Source: Devosiaceae bacterium (GTDB lineage Bacteria > Pseudomonadota > Alphaproteobacteria > Rhizobiales > Devosiaceae). From it: 64,000 bases of DNA. Made by a program: the position numbers and the translations under genes. The stretch's first letter is position 1, and each line of letters opens with the position of its first letter. The notes beneath the pieces were generated by a model, which ran no database searches, was not told the origin of the DNA, and saw nothing but the letters and a program-made list of their open reading frames with translations. Location of the stretch: positions 43,683 through 107,682 of the forward strand of contig JAKISW010000004.1 of the NCBI GenBank assembly GCA_021648375.1. Direction: 5' to 3'. Positions 53,301 through 61,051 of the stretch are shown one piece after another.

Positions 53301-53807
53301 ATGGCTCAGGATCATATTCGCTACGATGTACTAACTCAGGATGCCCTGCGCGGAGTTGTGCGCAAGGTGCTCGGCGAGGTTGAAACTGCCGGCCTGCCCG
53401 GAGATCATCATTTTTTCATCTCGTTTGCGACCCGCGCACCCGGAGTTCGCATTTCCAAAAAATTGCTGGATGAATATGAAGAAGAAATGACCATCGTCAT
53501 TCAAAATCAATATAAGGACCTCAAAACCTCCGAGACCGGGTTTGAGATCGGATTGTCTTTTGACGGGATCAGCGAATTGCTGGTCATTCCATTTTCGGCC
53601 CTAAAGGGGTTTTTTGATCCTTCGGTGGAATTTGGCCTGCAGTTCGAGCCTTCAAACACTCAGATGCAGGCTGAGGAAGTTTCAAGCGTCGAAGAAATTT
53701 TTGACACAAAATCTGACGAAAAAAAAGAAACCGCTTCAGATGCCGATGGTGAACAGGACGAAAGTGGCGAAAAAGTTGTTTCCCTGGATTCATTTCGCAA
53801 AAAATAG
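53301..53807 (+). CDS. sspB: SspB-family ClpXP adaptor
   Basis: From ATG 53301, preceded by AAAGGGA, the protein has 168 residues. The first 110 form the SspB tag-binding fold (IRYDVLTQDALRGVVRKVLG, HHFFISFATRAPGVRISKKL, EIGLSFDGISELLVIPFSALKGFFDPSVEFGL); then comes an acidic, flexible linker and the tail KVVSLDSFRKK, the ClpX-binding tail. It brings ssrA-tagged proteins to the ClpXP protease. It is encoded about 220 bases downstream of the ssrA terminator on the same strand, so the tag and its adaptor are neighbours. Confidence 0.95.
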   Translation: MAQDHIRYDVLTQDALRGVVRKVLGEVETAGLPGDHHFFISFATRAPGVRISKKLLDEYEEEMTIVIQNQYKDLKTSETGFEIGLSFDGISELLVIPFSALKGFFDPSVEFGLQFEPSNTQMQAEEVSSVEEIFDTKSDEKKETASDADGEQDESGEKVVSLDSFRKK

Positions 53808-53827
53808 ATGTTTATCTCCACATTAAA

Positions 53828-53924
53828 GCATGTCGCGTTTTCGAACCGGATACCAGCTAGCTGGATAACCGTACCCACCACCGGGTCAGGACCAAGGACA
53901 TGCCTATCCTACAAAACGCTCTAG
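53828..53924 (-). repeat. RIME-like intergenic repeat, copy 3 (inverted)
   Basis: On the minus strand it reads CTAGAGCGTTTTG at one end and CCGGTTCGAAAACGCGACAT at the other, matching copy 1 (7004) in its core. It has a longer middle containing GGTCCTGACCCGG, a copy of the dispersed GGGTCAGGACC motif. It lies between sspB and the next convergent gene; its outer CTAG end supplies that gene's stop codon (TAG, 53921-53923). Confidence 0.75.
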
Positions 53925-54226
53925 TTCCCCTCCCCATTCAACAAAACCAGCATCTTGTTTAAATAATCAACCCATGCCGCCCTGCCGGTTTTAGTTAAAA
54001 TCACCAGCGTCAATGGCTTGCGCCCCTCAAAACTCTTTTTTATTTTAATATATTTCTCTTCTTCCAGTCTTCGCAAATTGCTTGAGAGATTGCCGTCGGT
54101 TGTGCCTGTTTTTTCTCGCAAGACCACAAAGCTGGCCGAGCCAACTGAAGCCAGAAATGCCATTATTCCAAGCCTGACTTTACCATGAATTACCGGATCA
54201 ATTTCGTCCGTTCCATACTGGCTCAT
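53921..54226 (-). CDS. winged-helix transcriptional regulator (HTH_34/ArsR-like)
   Basis: The 101-residue protein is one winged helix: IHGKVRLGIMAFLASVGSAS, then KTGTTDGNLSSNLRRLEEEKYIKIKKSFEGRKPLTLVILT, a close match to the HTH_34 group of small MarR/ArsR-like regulators. ATGA at 54223-54226 couples it to the upstream membrane-protein gene. Regulator and membrane protein probably form a two-gene module in which the regulator controls its own operon. Its stop codon lies inside a RIME-like repeat. No ligand-binding domain is visible. Confidence 0.85.
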   Translation of the reverse strand: MSQYGTDEIDPVIHGKVRLGIMAFLASVGSASFVVLREKTGTTDGNLSSNLRRLEEEKYIKIKKSFEGRKPLTLVILTKTGRAAWVDYLNKMLVLLNGEGN

Positions 54227-54831
54227 TTCTTGACCATGGCCTGAGAAATAGCTGGCATAATGCCAACAAATAAAATGGCAAAGGCAGCTATGAGATAAAT
54301 AGTTGGGCTAAGTAAAAAGGGAAACATAATCAATGCCAGCACAAAACTGATAGCCGACATAAAACCACTAACCCTGTTGCTAACCAATATTGCCGCGACA
54401 CCGTGGGCAATACCATAACAAATAAATGCCACAGGAAGAATGGCGTTAAATATCCAAAATGGCACACTAAAATTTAGAGTTGCAACAATCGATCCAATAT
54501 AAAAGGTGAAAATTCCTGCGCTCGCCAACATCCAGGTTGAGCCAGCAATTTTATTATTTATAGAATCAAACCCCGGCTTGTTTTTTAGACTTTTAACCAG
54601 AATGAACGTGCCAATACAGCCAACAATAATATAAACTAGCCAAACAAAGCCGACATTTTTAATTGCTATTGGCAAATTAGCGCTCACAACTCCCCAATGC
54701 ACCAACATGGTAATAAAACTAATCACGCCCCACCACACGCCAATCATATCACCATTGATGGAAGAATTTCTCCCCTCCTCAGCCATTTGCTTAATCCAGC
54801 TAATATCATCTTTTAATTTTTCATTGCTCAT
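54223..54831 (-). CDS. membrane protein partnered with a winged-helix regulator
   Basis: From ATG 54831 the protein has about 202 residues: a short N-terminal cytoplasmic region (MSNEKLKDDISWIKQMAEEG) and about six membrane helices. I do not recognise a characterised function; similar proteins are encoded beside HTH_34 regulators, and the present pair overlaps by four bases as ATGA. The base composition is AT-rich (many Ile, Asn, Lys and Phe) compared with the neighbouring helicase and AsmA genes, which could hint at transfer, but no mobile element flanks it. Confidence 0.75.
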   Translation of the reverse strand: MSNEKLKDDISWIKQMAEEGRNSSINGDMIGVWWGVISFITMLVHWGVVSANLPIAIKNVGFVWLVYIIVGCIGTFILVKSLKNKPGFDSINNKIAGSTWMLASAGIFTFYIGSIVATLNFSVPFWIFNAILPVAFICYGIAHGVAAILVSNRVSGFMSAISFVLALIMFPFLLSPTIYLIAAFAILFVGIMPAISQAMVKK

Positions 54832-54931
54832 AAATAACTCCAAAACACTTTATTTTTCAAAGTTCTTTAACAAAAATCTATCTCTTAGTCAATTAGAGAC
54901 CGATATCGCCTAAAGCATACACTGTGCTGAA

Positions 54932-54990
54932 AGCAGATCACCCAAAAGTGGGCATCGGTTTTGGGATAAAAGACATGCACAAACAAAAAT
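54932..54990 (+). repeat. RIME-like repeat fragment, copy 4
   Basis: CCCAAAA (54941-54947) and TTTTGGG (54959-54965) enclose AGTGGGCATCGG, then AAAGACATGCACAAACAAAA follows. The order resembles the rhizobial CCGGTTTTGG-GACATGCGCAAAA half of RIME elements, much diverged. It lies in the gap between the membrane-protein and ribbon-helix-helix genes. Confidence 0.5.
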
Positions 54991-55005
54991 TCAGGGGCAG
55001 GACCT
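54991..55005. repeat. short dispersed GGGTCAGGACC motif, copy 5
   Basis: TCAGGGGCAGGACCT directly follows RIME-like copy 4. It is a variant of the motif seen at 915 and 53881. Confidence 0.45.
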
Positions 55006-55065
55006 ATTGAACAAGGTCTATTTGATGGTAAAACTGATACTCGTAACAATTTCAGGTAAGTTTCT

Positions 55066-55272
55066 TTGAAAAAGCGCTCCATAACCTTGGCTGGTCACAA
55101 AACCTCTTTGGCTTTAGAGGTTGAATTCTGGCAGGCGCTGGAAAACATTGCCAAAGACAAAAAACTATCTTTACCCGCCCTAATCGCCCAGATCGACCAG
55201 CAACGAAAAAACAACAATCTTTCTTCTGCTATCCGAGTATTCGTGCTGTCCAATTGCAGCGCTCAGAATTAG
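55066..55272 (+). CDS. ribbon-helix-helix domain protein
   Basis: The 68-residue product (MKKRSITLAGHKTSLALEVE, FWQALENIAKDKKLSLPALI, ending in SSAIRVFVLSNCSAQN) matches the short RHH_4-type proteins common in Hyphomicrobiales. The N-terminal strand and two helices form a DNA-binding dimer in other members, but these chromosomal relatives have no known target. The start is TTG at 55066 with AGGTAAG seven bases upstream; a later start would lose the strand. It converges on the AsmA-like gene with 30 bases between stops. It stands alone, so no toxin partner is seen. Confidence 0.82.
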   Translation: MKKRSITLAGHKTSLALEVEFWQALENIAKDKKLSLPALIAQIDQQRKNNNLSSAIRVFVLSNCSAQN

Positions 55273-55284
55273 GGCCTGACCTTA
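55268..55284. repeat. short dispersed GGGTCAGGACC motif, copy 6
   Basis: ATTAGGGCCTGACCTTA overlaps the stop codon of the ribbon-helix-helix gene and lies in the short gap before the convergent AsmA-like gene. Confidence 0.45.
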
Positions 55285-55302
55285 AAGAATTTTCAGACCT
55301 TA

Positions 55303-58300
55303 CTAAAAGTTTTGAGGCTCGAACAAAAACAACTGAGAATCAGGGTTTTCAAGTCCCAATTGCAATGGACCCAATTCCTGATCCTCCCCGTCCTGACCAT
55401 GAACAACCGCGCCTTCCTGTTGTTCCAGATCCTGCTGCTCCAAATTTTTCTTTTCAAGTCTTAAGGAATCCAGCTCCATACGTCTTGCTCTTTCAAGCGC
55501 CGCCTGTCTGGAGCGCTCCTCCTGCTCGGTGCGCAATTGCTCCAGCCGCTCAAGTTCTGCCTCCATTGCCTGAACCTGAAATGCATCAATCATTCCCAAA
55601 AGATCAAGCTCCCGGAAAGGCTCAAGCAAAGTTCCCCTGGTATTTACATTTATTCCACCCCCCGACGGGCCGGATGCAATTGTTGCTCCAGACGCCTCAT
55701 CCGGCACTGCAACCGGCAGAAAAACCCAATCTGTATCCAAAGAGATATCGCTCAGACCAAGCTCAATTTCACCCAACAGCGCACCACTGTCTCCCGAAAC
55801 CGCTATATTTGACGCCCTTAAAATACCTCCCGCCACCAAAAAAGTTCCCCCGATATTTTGAGCCTCAAAATTTCCCTGATCAAGAATATTTCCAACCAGT
55901 AGTGAAAATTTCTGCTCGTCCATATTCAGCGCATTTTCAACAGACCCCAATTCCTCAAACACTTGTGGGTTTAACCGGTCAATTATTAGATTTGAGACAG
56001 CAAAACTCCCCTGCCCACTAAAATTCCGGGCCAGTTCCGCAATCGAAACGCCGCTGGATTCAAAAAACACACCACCATCAAAAATACCTGCGATATTTTG
56101 AGAAATCCTTTCAAGTCCCAGCCCTGAAATTTCCACCCCCTCAAGTGCCAGACGCCCCGACAATTGTTTTTGCGCTCCGCTCAAAGTGCAGCAAAGCCTA
56201 AAACTGCCAACGATATCCCCTTCTCCGTTTTTCCCTTGTAAATTTTCAATGGCAATACTGTTTTCATCCCACATCAGATTAAATGAAGCATCCGAAATCA
56301 GTATTTTTCCACCCCCGATAACTTGTTGAGCATTGATGAAAATATTTCCGCTGACCGGGTCAGGATTAGTCCCGACATTTATCGGACCCTCGGGCCAAAA
56401 CCCCTCCCCCGCGACCAGAACTGCCGGTCCACCAATAGTTGTCAGCAATTGCTCCACATCAATTGTTGCAATTTTTACCTGCCCCTGAATTGACCTGGCC
56501 CCATTTTTCGTTGAAATTTCAAAGTTTCCATCCAAGGGGTTTACCTCGCCCAACTCACCAAGAACTTGTAGGTTTTCAAATCTGATTTCCCCATTCGGCC
56601 CATAGAAAACATCAGCCTCTCCCCCGGCCCGGGGCAAATAAATTCCGCCTGCACCAACAAGTTCATTAAAAGGTGAAAAATCGGCAAGCGTGAATGTCAC
56701 CCTGCCGTCAGCTTTGATATTATTGACATTTCTAAAATCAATCTGACCTGAGTATTCGATGCTTTCTGCACCATAGCTCAATCGTAAGTCTGCATCGATC
56801 TGCTCAGCAATCACCCCTTTTATGCCGGCAAGTATATTAATCTGCTCGCCGGCGGGAAACAGCGCAACTCCTTTTGCCCCAAGCTGAGCTGAAAGCAAAT
56901 CGCCCTCGGACGAACTCAGATTGATAACCATCTCCATAGGAGCGTTAAGCGCTGCAAATATACCCTCAGACAGGTTTGCTTCCAACTCAAAATCGGAAGC
57001 GGCAGCATTCCCTTCTGCCCAGAATCTCTGATCACCATTATTACCTGACTCGTCCAGATTAATATAAACCTCCAGAGGTAATGATTGGGCAGCCCAGCCC
57101 TGCAAAACCGGTTCAGCGCCAAAATAATTTAGCATTACAGGCAGAAATTGATCACGAGCTTTTTGACCAAGGAAAATTTTTCCCTCTCCCCAAAGAGCTC
57201 TCAATTGCTCATTTCCACTGTTGCTACTTAGGTTTCCAAAAAATTCTATCTGCGCGCCGCCAATGTTATCGGCCACCAGCCGACCTATGCGTATTCCCGC
57301 CTCATCCCAATCCATTTGCAAGGTTGCCATACTGGTATCAAGATTGAACAAAACCGCCCTTTCCAGCGAAATATCCACACCTCCGCTGGGGAAACTGTTT
57401 AAGAATGCTCCCCCCCCTGATATTTGCGGCAACAGTGAAATTAAATTGTCACTTTGACTTGCATCAACCGGGGCGATCCGAGCACTTAACAATGCGGTAC
57501 GTTGCCCTGAAAGCTCAAATAATCCGGCAAATTCATGGGCAACCCCATCCATTTCCAGTTTTCCATTGGTCAAGGTCAGAGTGCCATTTGCAAACCTCAA
57601 TTCACTTGAAATTTCTGCGGGTTTGCCAAACAACTGATTGGAAACTATTGCACCATTCCACAATTGTGCCAACGCACCCACCGAACTTGAAATGACAGAA
57701 GTTTTGCCATCAAAGCTTCCCCCCTCATTTGATTTGGAAACTACACCAGAGAGAGAAAATTCAGAATTACCGGGCAGAGTTGCGCCAAACCCCGCCAACT
57801 CCCAATTCCCCCCATCACTCAAAGCGTCAATGCGCACGTTGCGCATGGCCAGATTGCCAATGCTCAACTCACCAATATCCATGCCCAAACGTCCCGGAAT
57901 TTGAGGTGTATAAATCCTCGGAAAATTATTTATAAAATCTAGCAATTCATAAGGGGCACCATCATTTTCATGGCGAATATCAACCGGGGCCAGCTTCACC
58001 ACGTTGCCTGAAACCACAATATCAAAATTTTGCAATTCACCCAGATTTATCACCGCCGCACCGTTCAGCCGGCTCCCAATCCGATTTTCATCCGCCTGCA
58101 GCTCAAATGAGGTTAAAAGCAGTTTCTCTCCCGACAGCTCCACTTCAGCGGATAAAACACTGTCTCCACGAACCTGCTGGTTTTCACCTTGAGCTGAATT
58201 GGAAATTCTAACGCTGCCTTCACCAATAAATTTTGCCCGTGGCCCAAGCTGCAACAATCCTTCTGCGGCGATAGTATAACTTGCATCATCTGCGCGCATA

Positions 58301-58932
58301 AACAACGAAGCCTGCGCCTCATTTTGCGCATTTATCGAAGACAATGAGATCCTCAAATTATTTTTTTCCCCACCAACCAATGCGCTTCCCTGCAAGCGGA
58401 ACGGGCCGTTAATTCCTGAAATATTCAAATCACCGTTAAATTCTTCAATTTGAATAGATTGTGAATTTCGCGCATCATTAATGCGCAAATTTGCATCACT
58501 GATTTTTATGGCTGAAATCAAAACCCTGCCATTGTTGAAATTTTCACTCAATGACAGAGGAATTTCAAACTCGCCGGATATTCCTATATTGATATTTATA
58601 AGAGGTGATCGCAAATCCAGATTGGTAACGTTCAAACGATCCCGCAATAAATCCAGCAAAGAAAGATCTGCAATAATGGCTTCAATTTCCACCAAAGGAG
58701 ACGATGGCGGTCCCAGAATGGTTTTTCCAAGCCGTATTTGAGGTCTTGGCAACAGCCGGAAATCTATTTCTCCATCAATGGTCACATCAGTGCCAAGATT
58801 GCTCTCAGCCAGTGTTTCAAGACGATCGCGATAGCCACTCCAGTCAACCATTGGTGGCAAAAAGAACCCGGCCAAAAGAACCAGAATCGCCAATATTCCA
58901 ACAGCAATGTATAGCCTGTTCAGAACCGCCAT
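55303..58932 (-). CDS. asmA: AsmA-family outer-membrane biogenesis protein
   Basis: The 1209-residue protein has one N-terminal membrane helix (about residues 7-27), then PPMVDWSGYRDRLETLAESN and GTDVTIDGEIDFRLLPRPQI, the typical AsmA start, and about 1080 residues of repeated beta strands (the bridge-like periplasmic rod). The last 100 residues include a Glu/Gln/Arg-rich coiled segment (ELERLEQLRTEQEERSRQAA) and a polar tail. AsmA-like proteins are thought to carry phospholipids between the two membranes. It is divergent from the ClC gene. Confidence 0.92.
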   Translation of the reverse strand: MAVLNRLYIAVGILAILVLLAGFFLPPMVDWSGYRDRLETLAESNLGTDVTIDGEIDFRLLPRPQIRLGKTILGPPSSPLVEIEAIIADLSLLDLLRDRLNVTNLDLRSPLININIGISGEFEIPLSLSENFNNGRVLISAIKISDANLRINDARNSQSIQIEEFNGDLNISGINGPFRLQGSALVGGEKNNLRISLSSINAQNEAQASLFMRADDASYTIAAEGLLQLGPRAKFIGEGSVRISNSAQGENQQVRGDSVLSAEVELSGEKLLLTSFELQADENRIGSRLNGAAVINLGELQNFDIVVSGNVVKLAPVDIRHENDGAPYELLDFINNFPRIYTPQIPGRLGMDIGELSIGNLAMRNVRIDALSDGGNWELAGFGATLPGNSEFSLSGVVSKSNEGGSFDGKTSVISSSVGALAQLWNGAIVSNQLFGKPAEISSELRFANGTLTLTNGKLEMDGVAHEFAGLFELSGQRTALLSARIAPVDASQSDNLISLLPQISGGGAFLNSFPSGGVDISLERAVLFNLDTSMATLQMDWDEAGIRIGRLVADNIGGAQIEFFGNLSSNSGNEQLRALWGEGKIFLGQKARDQFLPVMLNYFGAEPVLQGWAAQSLPLEVYINLDESGNNGDQRFWAEGNAAASDFELEANLSEGIFAALNAPMEMVINLSSSEGDLLSAQLGAKGVALFPAGEQINILAGIKGVIAEQIDADLRLSYGAESIEYSGQIDFRNVNNIKADGRVTFTLADFSPFNELVGAGGIYLPRAGGEADVFYGPNGEIRFENLQVLGELGEVNPLDGNFEISTKNGARSIQGQVKIATIDVEQLLTTIGGPAVLVAGEGFWPEGPINVGTNPDPVSGNIFINAQQVIGGGKILISDASFNLMWDENSIAIENLQGKNGEGDIVGSFRLCCTLSGAQKQLSGRLALEGVEISGLGLERISQNIAGIFDGGVFFESSGVSIAELARNFSGQGSFAVSNLIIDRLNPQVFEELGSVENALNMDEQKFSLLVGNILDQGNFEAQNIGGTFLVAGGILRASNIAVSGDSGALLGEIELGLSDISLDTDWVFLPVAVPDEASGATIASGPSGGGINVNTRGTLLEPFRELDLLGMIDAFQVQAMEAELERLEQLRTEQEERSRQAALERARRMELDSLRLEKKNLEQQDLEQQEGAVVHGQDGEDQELGPLQLGLENPDSQLFLFEPQNF

Positions 58933-59092
58933 TTATTTCCGCAAAACAAACATTGATTTCATTGAGCCCTAACTTATGAAATTATGGGCCGCACGTCATC
59001 AAAGAACTTAAAGATTTGATGCATGCACAAAAGAAATTTAATAAATTTGATTTTGCCACCTTGCCCGCACCGTGCCAAAGGCCTAACAATTA

Positions 59093-60775
59093 TTGTTCAG
59101 CAATCGGGTAATAACCCCAAAAAAAGAAAAAGTGAGGGACTTGGTGCGCACACGAGCGGGCCTAAAACTGTTTTTTCGGGTTGTCTATAATTGGGTAAAA
59201 CCAAATTTAGACAGTTTCTTTGGGCTGCAAAAACCAAAATTGTGGGCCCTGGCTGTACTGGCAGGAATTGCCGGATCGATTGTTGCTATCGCCTTTAGGG
59301 AATCCATCGGCCTTGTGCAATGGCTTTGGGCAGGCACCAGGTCTGAAGTCTATCTGGATCAACTTGCGCAACTTCCATGGTGGATAGTTATTGCCGCTCC
59401 AACCATTGGCGGACTTATTGCCGGTTTTATTATTTTGGCATGGGGACCAAGAGAGCGCCCCGGTGGTGTTGCCGATGTTATTGAGGAGCGCGCCCAAAGC
59501 TCTGAAAAAATGACCTTTAAAAACGCCTCCATCAGCACCCTGATTTCCCTTATTACTCTGGGATCAGGAGGCAGTGCCGGTCGTGAAGGACCGGTGGTTT
59601 ATTTTGCAGCAGCGGTTGCCAAATCCATATTTGGCTTTTTTGAGCTACCCCCTTCTGCCCGCCGCGCCATGCTGGCCTGCGGGGTTGCGGCAGCTATTTC
59701 TGCTTCTTTCAACGCGCCCATTGCTGCTGTGTTGTTTGCCCATGAGGTTATTCTGGGCCACTTTGCCATGACAGCTTTTGTGCCTTTGGTTATTGCCGCT
59801 GTCATTGCCGCTCTTATTTCCGGTTTTTGGTTTGGAGATGCGGCAATATTTCTTTTGCCCGAATTTGAGCTGACCTCGATGCTTGAAATGCCTGCCTTTG
59901 CACTTTTGGGTATAGTCTGTGCCATCGTTGCAATTCTATTTCAATCTTCCATGATTGGTGCAGAATGGATGAACCGCCGGGTAAACCTGCCAACTGTTAT
60001 CCGCCCGATGCTTGGTGGTTTTCTGGTCGGCCTGATTGCTCTGGCTTTCCCTCAGATTCTTGGCGTTGGTTATGAGGCCACTTCCGCCGCCCTTTCAAAT
60101 CGCCTTGAACTCTGGTTATTGCTGGCTCTAATTATTGCCAAAACCCTGGCCACAGCCATCACTATCAGCTCACGCATGGGGGGTGGAGTGTTTTCCCCTT
60201 CTCTTTATCTTGGGGCCATGACCGGAGGAGCTTTTGGAATTATTGCAGCGCAGTTTTTCCCCGATCTGGCTTCAAGTCCGGCAATTTATGCAACCATTGG
60301 CATGGCAGCCGTGGCAGCTGCTGTTTTAGGGGCTCCGGTTTCCACCGCCGTTATGATTTTTGAAATGACCGGAAGCTTTTCCATATCCATTTCGGTGCTG
60401 CTGGCAGTTTCCATCTCCACCGGAGTTTCTCAAGCGGCAATGGGGCGAAGCTATTTCTTTTGGCAGCTTTATACCCGGGGCATCATGCTTGAAGAAGGCC
60501 CCCACACCCATTTGGCCAAGCAGATTTATGTGCGCGACCTCGTCACTTCATTTGGTGAAGAAGAAACAGTTCCTGATTTTGATCCCAATATGCTTTGGCT
60601 CAAGGACACGGATACATTAGCTGCGGCCCTTGCTTCATTTTCCAACAGCGGCAGAACCAGACTTTTGGCCACCAAGGGCAAAGAAAATTCTCCCATAGGT
60701 TGGGTTTATCATGTGGATGCTTTGGCCAACTTTAACAAAGCCCTGCTGGACCAAAGCCGTGAGGAGCATGGTTAG
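59093..60775 (+). CDS. clcA: ClC-family chloride channel/transporter
   Basis: The 560-residue protein has the ClC fold: GSGGSAGREGPVV with the gating Glu165, GVAAAISASFNAPIAAVLFA, and GGGVFSPSLYLGAMTGGAFG for chloride selectivity. It ends with a short polar region containing one poorly conserved CBS-like segment. The gating glutamate suggests a proton-coupled antiporter rather than a channel. The annotated start is TTG at 59093 and lacks a good ribosome site; a GTG at 59144, preceded by GAGGG, is an alternative that would shorten it by 17 residues. It is divergent from the AsmA-like gene across a 160-base gap. Confidence 0.93.
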   Translation: MFSNRVITPKKEKVRDLVRTRAGLKLFFRVVYNWVKPNLDSFFGLQKPKLWALAVLAGIAGSIVAIAFRESIGLVQWLWAGTRSEVYLDQLAQLPWWIVIAAPTIGGLIAGFIILAWGPRERPGGVADVIEERAQSSEKMTFKNASISTLISLITLGSGGSAGREGPVVYFAAAVAKSIFGFFELPPSARRAMLACGVAAAISASFNAPIAAVLFAHEVILGHFAMTAFVPLVIAAVIAALISGFWFGDAAIFLLPEFELTSMLEMPAFALLGIVCAIVAILFQSSMIGAEWMNRRVNLPTVIRPMLGGFLVGLIALAFPQILGVGYEATSAALSNRLELWLLLALIIAKTLATAITISSRMGGGVFSPSLYLGAMTGGAFGIIAAQFFPDLASSPAIYATIGMAAVAAAVLGAPVSTAVMIFEMTGSFSISISVLLAVSISTGVSQAAMGRSYFFWQLYTRGIMLEEGPHTHLAKQIYVRDLVTSFGEEETVPDFDPNMLWLKDTDTLAAALASFSNSGRTRLLATKGKENSPIGWVYHVDALANFNKALLDQSREEHG

Positions 60776-61051
60776 AGCGCTGCCAAGAAAGCTGTTTTGC
60801 CGCACCCGCCACCCGACGCATGCGAACTTGCATTTACATTGCCCGGCACTCATATGACCTCCAGCTACTAGAGGTTCAAGGGAAAATTGATAAAAATCAT
60901 CACCCCACAATAACTTGATGTTGATCTGCACTTAGACCGGCAAAATTCAGCTCGTTTTGTCCCCGCCTTTGCCGATATACAAAACTTGCTTTCCCCCCTA
61001 TATTGTCTATGAGAACAAAGAGTGATTCTTTTAATCGGCAAATTAAGCTTT

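Noticed and set aside
54932..55005. integration site or insertion sequence end
   Set aside because: No transposase gene, terminal repeats of an insertion sequence or target duplication is visible; the similarity is to small RIME-like repeats.
53921..55272. toxin-antitoxin module around the ribbon-helix-helix gene
   Set aside because: No small toxin-like partner overlaps the ribbon-helix-helix gene, and its neighbours are a membrane protein on the other strand and a convergent AsmA-like gene.
55254..56021. 255-codon open frame on the + strand
   Set aside because: It lies antisense to the AsmA-like gene, is very rich in Pro, and has no motif; the minus-strand frame is clearly the real gene.
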